Both the position numbers and the translations under genes were made by a program. A DNA stretch of 64,000 nt from Mesorhizobium sp. J8 (GTDB lineage Bacteria; Pseudomonadota; Alphaproteobacteria; Rhizobiales; Rhizobiaceae). The stretch spans positions 310,001 to 374,000 of the forward strand of contig NZ_AP024109.1 of assembly GCF_016591715.1 (NCBI RefSeq), in the 5' to 3' direction. Positions 56,640-64,000 of this stretch are shown piece by piece (position 1 is the first letter of the stretch; each line of letters starts with the position of its first letter). The notes under the pieces are model-generated. The model made no database searches, was not told the DNA's origin, and was given only the letters and a program-made list of their open reading frames with translations.

Positions 56640-57485
56640 ATGAAGTTGTTGCGCTATGGCGAAGCTGGCAGCGAGAAGCCCGGCCTGCTTGATGCGGATG
56701 GGAATATCCGCGACCTTTCCGCCCATGTCGCCGACATCGCCGGCACGGCGCTTCATCCGGCCTCGCTGGAGATGCTTTCGAAGCTCGATCCGAAGTCGCT
56801 GCCGCTGGTCTCCGGCAAGCCGCGCCTGGGCGCCTGCGTCGCCGGCACCGGCAAGTTCATCTGCATCGGCCTCAACTATTCCGATCACGCCGCCGAGACC
56901 GGCGCCACCGTGCCGCCGGAGCCGATCATCTTCATGAAGGCGAGCTCGGCGATCGTCGGGCCGGATGACGATGTGCTGATCCCGCGCGGTTCGGAAAAGA
57001 CCGATTGGGAAGTCGAGCTCGCCGTCATCATCGGCAAGACCGCGAAATACGTCTCGGAGGATGATGCGCTGGATTATGTCGCCGGCTACGCCGTTGCGCA
57101 TGACGTGTCGGAGCGCGCCTTCCAGGCCGAGCGCCAGGGCCAGTGGACCAAGGGCAAGTCCTGCGACACGTTCGGCCCGACCGGCCCGTGGCTGGTTACC
57201 AAGGACGAGGTCGCCGACCCGCAGAACCTGAAGATGTGGCTGACCGTCAACGGCAAGACCATGCAGAACGGCTCGACCAAGACCATGGTCTATGGCGTGA
57301 AATATCTGGTCTCCTATCTCAGCCAGTTCATGTCGCTGCATCCCGGCGACATCATCTCCACCGGCACCCCGCCCGGCGTCGGACTGGGCATGAAGCCGCC
57401 GGTGTTCCTGAAGCCCGGCGACGTCGTCGAGCTCGGCATCGAAGGCCTCGGCCAGCAGAAGCAGACGTTCAAGGCGGACGAGTAG
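56640..57485 (+). CDS. Fumarylacetoacetate hydrolase family protein
   Basis: This 281-residue enzyme has the FAH fold, with CIGLNYSDHAAETG near residue 75, the acidic metal residues in DWEVELAVIIG near 122 and ISTGTPPGVGLG near 237. Members cleave 2,4-diketo acids such as 2,4-diketo-3-deoxy-L-fuconate, and many are labelled ureidoglycolate lyase by default. The ATG at 56640 is chosen over a GTG at 56625. Paired with the SDR gene, a deoxysugar-acid pathway is the best guess. Confidence 0.85.
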   Translation: MKLLRYGEAGSEKPGLLDADGNIRDLSAHVADIAGTALHPASLEMLSKLDPKSLPLVSGKPRLGACVAGTGKFICIGLNYSDHAAETGATVPPEPIIFMKASSAIVGPDDDVLIPRGSEKTDWEVELAVIIGKTAKYVSEDDALDYVAGYAVAHDVSERAFQAERQGQWTKGKSCDTFGPTGPWLVTKDEVADPQNLKMWLTVNGKTMQNGSTKTMVYGVKYLVSYLSQFMSLHPGDIISTGTPPGVGLGMKPPVFLKPGDVVELGIEGLGQQKQTFKADE

Positions 57486-57496
57486 GGCAGACCTCC

Positions 57497-57670
57497 CCTT
57501 CCTCCTTGTGGGAAGGTGGCCGCGAAGCGGCCGGATGAGGGGTGTTGGAAGGATCTCGGCGAAGCAGGATAAACGCCTGGAGCCCTTGAGGGCGCGCTCC
57601 GCTGGAGCACCCCTCATCCGTCTCGGCGCTGGCGCGCCGATCCACCTTCTCCCACAAGGGGAGAAGGAAA
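57497..57670. repeat. Palindromic repeat, family B, between convergent genes
   Basis: Left arm 57498-57544 (CCTTGTGGGAAGGTGG to CCGGATGAGGGGTG) and right arm 57608-57667 (CACCCCTCATCCG to CCCACAAGGGGAGAAGG) are inverted. Each arm carries its own hairpin. It fills most of the gap between two convergent operons and may work as a two-way terminator. Confidence 0.8.
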
Positions 57671-57678
57671 AAGGCGTG

Positions 57679-58677
<999 letters not shown>

Positions 58678-58692
58678 GGCTTCGTTCCTGTT

Positions 58693-59772
58693 TTAGAGTT
58701 TGACGGCGTTGCCGCTGCGTACGCTCTCGTCTGCGGCGAGGCAGACGGCGAGCGACTTCACGGCATCGTCCATGTGGCGGGTGAGGTCGATATCCTCGCG
58801 GATGGCCTTGAGCAGGAACGCCTGCTCTAGGTCGCAGAGTTCCTGGTGGCCCGGCTCGCCCTCCATCGACAGCAACTGGTCTTCCCTGGCGAACTTGCCG
58901 TCCGGCCCGGTCGCGGCACTGTGCAGCCGGATGGTCGAGGTCTTGGTGTGGGTGTCGATGTCGTCGGACTTCACGCCCTCCTTCATGACGATCGAAACGC
59001 ATCCTTTGGGCGACATCACGTCCTTCACGAAGAAGGCCGTCTCCGAGATCATCGGACCCCAGCCGGCCTCGTACCAGCCGACCGAGCCATCCTCGAACAG
59101 CACCTGCAGGTGGCCGTAATTGTACATGGAGGGGGCCACCTCGTCGGTCAGGCGCACGCCCATCCCGCGCACCTCGACCGGCCTCGCATCGGTGATCTGC
59201 AGCATCACGTCGAGATAATGCACGCCGCAATCGACGATCGGCGATGTGGTCCGCATCAGCTGCTTGTGCGTCTCCCAGGTGTGGCCGGAAGACTGCTGGT
59301 TTAGGTTCATGCGGAAGACATACGGGCCGCCGAGCTTGCGCGCCTCGGCGATCAGCCGGATCCAGGACGGATGGTGGCGCAATATATAGCCGATCACCAG
59401 CTTCCTGCCGTTGGCCTTGGCGGCGTCGACCACGCGTTGCGCGTCGGCCACCGTCGTTGCCAGCGGCTTCTCGACGAAGACATGGCAGCCGGCCTCGAAG
59501 GCACGCACCGCATAATCGGCGTGACTGTCGGAATAGGTCGCGATCGCCGCCACATCCGGCTTCTCGTCGCGCAATGCCTCCTCGAAGGAGCGGCGGATGC
59601 CGTAACGCCCAAGCCCATCGGGCAGCGGGACGTCGGATCGGTTGACGAGCGCGGCGATCTCGAAGCCCGGATTGGTGTGATAGGCCAGCGCATGGCTGCG
59701 CCCCATATTGCCGAGCCCGGCGACAATTACCCGTAGAGGATTTGGGACGCGAAGGGGTTTTTCTGAACTCAC
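58693..59772 (-). CDS. Gfo/Idh/MocA-family oxidoreductase
   Basis: The 359-residue NAD(P)-dependent enzyme has a Rossmann start VIVAGLGNMGRSHALAY near residue 15 and the catalytic-lysine motif VEKPLATT near 98. Family members oxidise or epimerise sugars, inositols and amino sugars. The GTG at 59772 overlaps the permease stop as GTGA; longer upstream reading in this frame lies within the permease gene and is not real. It probably acts on the imported sugar. Confidence 0.87.
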   Translation of the reverse strand: MSSEKPLRVPNPLRVIVAGLGNMGRSHALAYHTNPGFEIAALVNRSDVPLPDGLGRYGIRRSFEEALRDEKPDVAAIATYSDSHADYAVRAFEAGCHVFVEKPLATTVADAQRVVDAAKANGRKLVIGYILRHHPSWIRLIAEARKLGGPYVFRMNLNQQSSGHTWETHKQLMRTTSPIVDCGVHYLDVMLQITDARPVEVRGMGVRLTDEVAPSMYNYGHLQVLFEDGSVGWYEAGWGPMISETAFFVKDVMSPKGCVSIVMKEGVKSDDIDTHTKTSTIRLHSAATGPDGKFAREDQLLSMEGEPGHQELCDLEQAFLLKAIREDIDLTRHMDDAVKSLAVCLAADESVRSGNAVKL

Positions 59773-60608
59773 TTGACGGCTCCCGACGTGATGCCGCGGA
59801 TCAGCTGCCGCGAGAAGATGACATAGAGGATCAGCACCGGCAGGATCGCCAGCGACAGCGCCGCCAGGATCGCGTTCCAGTTGGTGACGAACTGGCCGAG
59901 GAAGAGCTGCGCGCCGAGCGTCACCGTCTTGGTCTGTTCCGAGGGCGCCAGGATCAGCGGGAACCACAGATCGTTCCAGATCGGGATCATGGTGAAGACG
60001 GCAACCGTCGCCATCGCCGGCCGAACCAGCGGCAGCACCAGCCGGAAGAAGATCGTGTATTCGGAAAGCCCGTCTATGCGGCCGGCATTCTTCAGGTCGT
60101 CGGACACCTGCTTCATGAATTCCGACAGGATGAAGATCGCCAGCGGCAGGCCTTGCGCGGTGTAGACCAGGATCAGCGCCGCCAGCGTGTTGACCAGCCC
60201 CGTCGCCACCATCAACTGCAGGATGGCCACCGTGCCGAGGCGGATCGGGATCATGATGCCGAGCGCCAGGTAGAGCCCCATCAGCGTGTTGCCGCGGAAG
60301 CGATATTCGGACAGCGCGAAGGCAGCCATCGCGCCGAACAAGAGCACGAAGAACAGCGAGAGCACGGTGACGATGAGGCTGTTCTGGAAATAGTGGAAGA
60401 AATCGCCCTGGCCGAACACCGTGGTGTAGCCGATCACGTCGAAGGTCTTCGGCGTCGGCGGCGTCAGCGGCGCGCCGAAGATGCCCGCGCGCGACTTGAA
60501 AGAGTTCATCACCACCAGGATCACCGGAAACAGCGCGATCACCGTGTAGGTGATAAGGATCGCATGCGCGCCGATAGTGCGGGGAAGCGAACGGGTGGCT
60601 GTGCTCAT
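59769..60608 (-). CDS. Sugar ABC transporter permease (second, family 2)
   Basis: This 279-residue permease starts MSTATRSLPRTIGAH and has about six membrane segments, the docking loop KNAGRIDGLSEYTIFFRLVLP near residue 190 and the common tail LIRGITSGAVK. The stop overlaps the oxidoreductase start. It pairs with the permease encoded eight bases upstream. Confidence 0.88.
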   Translation of the reverse strand: MSTATRSLPRTIGAHAILITYTVIALFPVILVVMNSFKSRAGIFGAPLTPPTPKTFDVIGYTTVFGQGDFFHYFQNSLIVTVLSLFFVLLFGAMAAFALSEYRFRGNTLMGLYLALGIMIPIRLGTVAILQLMVATGLVNTLAALILVYTAQGLPLAIFILSEFMKQVSDDLKNAGRIDGLSEYTIFFRLVLPLVRPAMATVAVFTMIPIWNDLWFPLILAPSEQTKTVTLGAQLFLGQFVTNWNAILAALSLAILPVLILYVIFSRQLIRGITSGAVK

Positions 60609-60616
60609 GGCGCGCC

Positions 60617-61561
60617 TCAGAACTGGTAGCGACGCAGGCGCGTCTGCACGAGGAACAGGTAGACGCAGACGCCGGCGAGGATGATCAGGAACATGATCGT
60701 GGCGATCGCGGCGCCCATATTGGGATCGCCGACCTGCAGCTGGAAGCCGAAGAAGGCGCGGTAGAGAAAGGTGCCGAGAATGTCGGTTGAATAGTTCGGC
60801 CCGGCGAGCGCCCCCTGTGCGGTATAGATCAGGTCGAAGGCGTTGAAATTGCCGACGAAGGTCAGGATCGAGATGATGCCGATCGAAGGCAGGATCAGCG
60901 GCAGCTTGATCTTCCAGAACTGCGCCATGCCGGTGACGCCGTCGCATTCGGCCGCTTCGATCACCTCGTCGGGGATCGACAGCAGCGCCGCGTAGATCAG
61001 CATCATCGGGATGCCGACGAACTGCCAGACCGACACCAGGCTGAGCGCGGTGAGCGCGTACTGCTCCTTGCCGAGCCATGGCGTGAAGAAGCTCTTCAAG
61101 CCGACGAAATCCATCAGATGCGGCGCCACGCCCCAGATCGGCGACAGGATCAGCTTCCAGGCGAAACCGACGATGACGAAGGACAGGATCGTCGGCACGA
61201 AGATCGCCGTGCGGTAGAAGGCGGTGAAACGCAGCCCGGGGCTGGAAAGAAGCGCCGCGAGCAGAATGCCGATCGGGTTCTGCACCAGCATGTGGATGAT
61301 GAAGAACCAGACATTGTTCCTGAGCGCGTTCCAGAAATTCACCGACCAGTTTGGATCGCCGAACAGCGTGCGGAAATTGCCGAGGCCGACGAAGACCTGG
61401 GACTGTTCGATGTTGCGGAACAGGGAGAGCTGGAGGGTGCCGAACAGCGGCAGGATCATGAAGGCGGTGTAGACCAGCACCGCCGGCGCCAGGAAGACGC
61501 CGACATGCCAGCGGATCGGTCTTTTCGCTCGCGTTTCTGCAGCCATGGTCTCGGTGTCCAT
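60617..61561 (-). CDS. Sugar ABC transporter permease (first, family 1)
   Basis: The 314-residue inner-membrane permease has the first helix HVGVFLAPAVLVYTAFMILP and the docking loop EAAECDGVTGMAQFWKIKLP near residue 220. Two starts five codons apart are possible (61561 and 61546). A strong stem-loop separates it from the binding-protein gene upstream. Confidence 0.88.
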   Translation of the reverse strand: MDTETMAAETRAKRPIRWHVGVFLAPAVLVYTAFMILPLFGTLQLSLFRNIEQSQVFVGLGNFRTLFGDPNWSVNFWNALRNNVWFFIIHMLVQNPIGILLAALLSSPGLRFTAFYRTAIFVPTILSFVIVGFAWKLILSPIWGVAPHLMDFVGLKSFFTPWLGKEQYALTALSLVSVWQFVGIPMMLIYAALLSIPDEVIEAAECDGVTGMAQFWKIKLPLILPSIGIISILTFVGNFNAFDLIYTAQGALAGPNYSTDILGTFLYRAFFGFQLQVGDPNMGAAIATIMFLIILAGVCVYLFLVQTRLRRYQF

Positions 61562-61745
61562 GAGTTCGGTTCCCCGCCGTCTCTGGGTTCCAGTTCAGGT
61601 GATGCTAGTTGATGCCTCGATGCACGGCCTGGCTGTCCCCTTCGGAGAAAGACAAGGCCAGCGACAGATCGGCTCGGTCTTCCCCGCGAGATCGAGGGTA
61701 AGACCGGGAGGCTGCACCGACAATCGCTATCTGGAATTGTTGATT

Positions 61746-61771
61746 GCCGGCCGGGCGCGCGCCCGGCCGGC
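61746..61771 (-). promoter_or_regulatory. Intercistronic stem-loop after the third sugar binding protein gene
   Basis: A perfect 26-base palindrome (half GCCGGCCGGGCGC) lies 15 bases after the binding-protein stop. About 185 further bases without a gene separate it from the permease start. As at the other importer operons, it probably favours binding protein over permease. Confidence 0.75.
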
Positions 61772-61786
61772 ATCGCAAGGGTGCTC

Positions 61787-63046
61787 TTACTTCGCCGGCT
61801 TGTACCAGCCGTCGAGGCCGGCCTGCAGCTTCTTGGCCGCGGCTTCCGGCGTGTCGGTGCCGTTGATCACATTGGCCGATTCAACCCAGGTCTCGTTCTC
61901 GAGATTCGGCGTGCCGCGCGACAGGATCTGGTAGGTCGAGCGGATGGTCGACTTGCACTTGCCGCGCCAGGAGACGAATTCCTGGGCCAGCGGGTCTTCC
62001 ATCTTCACCGGCGTCGAGTTCAGGCTGAAGAAGCCAGGCAGCGCGTTGGCATAGATGGTGGCGAAGTCCGGCGAGGCGACCCATGAGAGGAACTTCTTGG
62101 CCTCTTCCTGATGCTTCGACGCCGCGTTCAGGCCCATGCCGATGTCGGTGTGGTCGGAGATGTAGCAGGTGTCGCCGGCCTTCTCGACCGGCGGCGGGAA
62201 GGCGCCCATCTTGAACTGCGCCTGGGTGTTGAACAGTCCGATCTCCCACGAGCCGGCCGGATAGATGGCGGCGCGGCCGAGCGTGAACAGGTTCTGGCTG
62301 TCCGGATAGGTCTGCGCCTCGAAGCCGTCGCCGAGATAAGGCTTCCATTTGGCCAGTTCCTCAAAGGGCGCGACCCAGTCCTTGTCGGTCAGCTTCTGCT
62401 CGCCCTTGATCAGCGCCTGGCGGCCTTCCTCGCCCTTCCAGTAGTTCGGACCGATATTCTGGTAGCCCATGGTCGCCGCTTCCCAGAGATCCTTGGTGCC
62501 CATGGCCATCGGGATGTAGGTGCCGTCGGCCTTGATCTTGTCGAGCACGGCGAAGAACTCGTCGCGGGTCGTCGGCACCTTGAGGCCGAGCTTTTCGAAG
62601 GCGTCCTTGTTGTAGATGAAGCCGTGGATGACCGAGGCCATCGGCACGCAGAAGCTCGACTTGCCGTCGTCGGTCTGCCATGCGGCCTTGGCGACGGGCG
62701 AGAAGTTCTCCATGCCGGGCAGCGAGCTGATATCGGCAAGGTTGCCCTTCTTGAACAGTTCGAGCGACTTGTCGAAGGGGCGGCAGGTGATCAGGTCGCC
62801 GGCCGATCCGGCGGCGAGCTTGGCGCCGAGTGCTGCGTCATACTCCGTCGGGGCCGAAGGCGCGAACACCACCTTGATGCCGGGGTTCTTGGCTTCGAAG
62901 GCCGGGATCAGCTTGTCCTTCCAGATGGTCAGGTCGTCGCCGCGCCAGCTTTCGATGTTGAGCGTCACGTCCTCGGCCAGCGCCATCCCGGTCGTGCCGA
63001 GAATGCTTGTGCCGAGCAGTAGGGCCGTCAGTAGTTTGGTCTTCAT
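61787..63046 (-). CDS. Sugar ABC transporter substrate-binding protein
   Basis: The 419-residue binding protein has a signal peptide ending near residue 24 (GMALA/ED) and the family 1 sugar-binding fold, starting VTLNIESWRGDDLTIWKDK. It is the first gene of its operon, 118 bases after murQ on the same strand. The neighbour murQ hints at an amino sugar such as MurNAc or a cell-wall fragment as ligand; other sugars are equally possible from the protein alone. Confidence 0.87.
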   Translation of the reverse strand: MKTKLLTALLLGTSILGTTGMALAEDVTLNIESWRGDDLTIWKDKLIPAFEAKNPGIKVVFAPSAPTEYDAALGAKLAAGSAGDLITCRPFDKSLELFKKGNLADISSLPGMENFSPVAKAAWQTDDGKSSFCVPMASVIHGFIYNKDAFEKLGLKVPTTRDEFFAVLDKIKADGTYIPMAMGTKDLWEAATMGYQNIGPNYWKGEEGRQALIKGEQKLTDKDWVAPFEELAKWKPYLGDGFEAQTYPDSQNLFTLGRAAIYPAGSWEIGLFNTQAQFKMGAFPPPVEKAGDTCYISDHTDIGMGLNAASKHQEEAKKFLSWVASPDFATIYANALPGFFSLNSTPVKMEDPLAQEFVSWRGKCKSTIRSTYQILSRGTPNLENETWVESANVINGTDTPEAAAKKLQAGLDGWYKPAK

Positions 63047-63124
63047 CTTCAGTCTCCCTGTTGACCTTTTTCAGGTTCGGTTCTGATGAGAACAGGGGCT
63101 CAGCGCCCCTTGCTCCCCTCGCAA

Positions 63125-63162
63125 GCCTGTTTCAACCCAATGGAAATCGGGTTGAAACAGGC
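63125..63162 (-). terminator. Hairpin directly after murQ
   Basis: GCCTGTTTCAACCC and GGGTTGAAACAGGC form a perfect 14-bp stem with a ten-base loop, one base after the murQ stop. No T run follows on the minus strand. It may end murQ transcripts in part or protect their 3' ends. Confidence 0.55.
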
Positions 63163-63163
63163 C

Positions 63164-64000
63164 CTACTTCTTTGTCAGGGCATGATCTTTTCCGAAAAGC
63201 GGATTCCGCTTTTCGGGATCATGCCCCAGCGCGGAAAGCGCCGGCCGAAGCTTCTGGCCGGTTCCTTCCAGTATCTTCTCGGCCGCGCCGGTGCTGGCGG
63301 CACCCGCGGCGAGCAGAATGGCTGTCTTGACCACGCCGCCGCTTTCCTCGAGCAGGCGGGCGGCGTCGTCGCGGCTCTTGCCGCTGATGGCCGCGACCAT
63401 GCGCACGGCGCGGTCGCGCAGCTTGATGTTGTCGGCGGTGAGATTGACCATGTAGCCGTCATGGACATGGCCGAGATGAATGGCAGTCAGCGTCGACAGC
63501 ATGTTGAGCGCGATTTTCTGCGCGGTGCCGGCGCCCATGCGCGTCGAGCCGGCGATCAACTCCGGCGGGGTCTCGAGCAGGATGGCGACGTCGGCCTGTT
63601 TGAACAGCGCGGCGCCCCGGTTGTTGGCGATGGCGATGGTTGCCGCGCCGCGGCTCTTCGCATCCTGCAGCGCCTGGACCGCATAGGGGGTCGAGCCGCT
63701 GGCGGAGATGGCGATCAGGCAGTCGCCCTTGCCTATGGCGGCGGCGGCGACAGCCGCCGACGCTTCCCCGGTGTCGTCCTCCGGTCCGCCGGCCAGGGTG
63801 CGGAAGGCATTGTCGCCGCCGGCGATCAGGATAGCGATGCGGTCGCGCCCGATGCCGAAGGTGCCCGGCAGTTCCAGCGCGTCGGCCACCGCCATCAGGC
63901 CGGAGCTGCCGGCCGCCGCATAGGCGAGCCTGCCGCCGTTCTTCAATTGCTTCGCGATGACTTCGGCCGCAACGGCGATCGCTGGAATGGCGCCGTGCAC
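63164..64000 (-). CDS. murQ: N-acetylmuramic acid 6-phosphate etherase (N-terminus beyond window)
   Basis: MurQ removes the lactyl ether from MurNAc-6-phosphate to give GlcNAc-6-phosphate in cell-wall recycling. The visible 278 residues include AAAGSSGLMAVADALELPGTFG (the glutamate of ALELP matches a catalytic Glu), the SIS-domain ISASGSTPYAVQAL, and LIAGSTRMGAGTAQKIALN. The 5' end lies outside the window. The last 20 or so residues are encoded by a palindromic repeat and end in KDHALTKK, unlike usual MurQ tails. Confidence 0.9.
   Translation of the reverse strand: MHGAIPAIAVAAEVIAKQLKNGGRLAYAAAGSSGLMAVADALELPGTFGIGRDRIAILIAGGDNAFRTLAGGPEDDTGEASAAVAAAAIGKGDCLIAISASGSTPYAVQALQDAKSRGAATIAIANNRGAALFKQADVAILLETPPELIAGSTRMGAGTAQKIALNMLSTLTAIHLGHVHDGYMVNLTADNIKLRDRAVRMVAAISGKSRDDAARLLEESGGVVKTAILLAAGAASTGAAEKILEGTGQKLRPALSALGHDPEKRNPLFGKDHALTKK
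63170..63226. repeat. Family C palindromic repeat inside the murQ 3' end
   Basis: GGCATGATC, TTTTCCGAAAAGCGG and their inverse CCGCTTTTCGG, GATCATGCC (63179-63202 and 63206-63225) form a long palindrome with a three-base loop. A half copy lies after the MarR gene at 45500-45559. The element is in the reading frame of murQ. Confidence 0.75.

Overview
The window is high-GC, densely packed DNA from an alphaproteobacterium of the order Hyphomicrobiales, most like Mesorhizobium. The reasons are the rhizobial smoEFGKS-mtlK polyol operon, the many ABC uptake systems, the GcvA-type LysR regulators and several families of intergenic palindromes. I see no rRNA, tRNA, CRISPR array, transposase, integrase or phage gene. 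It reads as chromosomal or megaplasmid catabolic DNA.

Layout: (1) 1-2.4 kb, the end of a urease operon (ureE, ureF, a DUF3995 membrane protein, ureG). (2) 2.5-6.3 kb, a class II aldolase, a HAD phosphatase, a SorC-type regulator, a DUF1127 peptide and a LysR regulator. (3) 6.5-15.4 kb, a sorbitol/mannitol operon: ABC importer, two polyol dehydrogenases, a HAD phosphatase and an FGGY pentulose kinase. A shared palindrome in front of the regulator and of the importer suggests the operator. (4) 15.4-21.8 kb on the minus strand, a second sugar-alcohol importer with a xylitol-dehydrogenase-like enzyme and an AraC regulator. (5) 22-28 kb, a MATE exporter, then a minus-strand agmatinase-family gene with a polar amino-acid-type importer that has no ATPase gene, facing a divergent LysR gene. 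(6) 28-50.6 kb, a nicotinate-themed region: nicotinate phosphoribosyltransferase, a membrane protein, a five-gene branched-chain-type importer, a sodium/proton antiporter, nicotinamidase, then a tightly coupled operon (FAD subunit, fused 2Fe-2S/molybdopterin hydroxylase, 6-hydroxynicotinate reductase, UPF0280, AA_synth, MarR), a PAP2 gene in AT-richer DNA, and a hyuB-hyuA pair. (7) 50.8-57.5 kb, ferredoxin-NADP reductase, deoC, a two-domain aldehyde dehydrogenase, an SDR and a fumarylacetoacetate-hydrolase-family enzyme. (8) 57.7-64 kb on the minus strand, a third sugar importer with a Gfo/Idh/MocA oxidoreductase, downstream of murQ, which is cut by the window edge.

The most interesting part is region 6. 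The predicted order of reactions is hydroxylation of nicotinate (or a related N-heterocycle), reduction of the 6-hydroxy product to a cyclic lactam, and ring opening. No enamidase is visible. The nearest candidate for lactam opening is the ATP-dependent oxoprolinase-type HyuA/HyuB pair. A 14-bp near-palindrome (ATTTGyATACkAAT) lies on the -10 of the hydroxylase promoter and again upstream of hyuA, with a weaker match before the importer. This suggests one MarR-controlled regulon covering uptake, hydroxylation/reduction and ring opening.

A second theme is palindromic repeats that shape gene ends. One carries the apparent start codon of the antiporter, one abuts the start of a membrane protein, and one encodes the C-terminal end of MurQ. 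A third is that four of the five binding-protein genes are separated from their permease genes by strong stem-loops.
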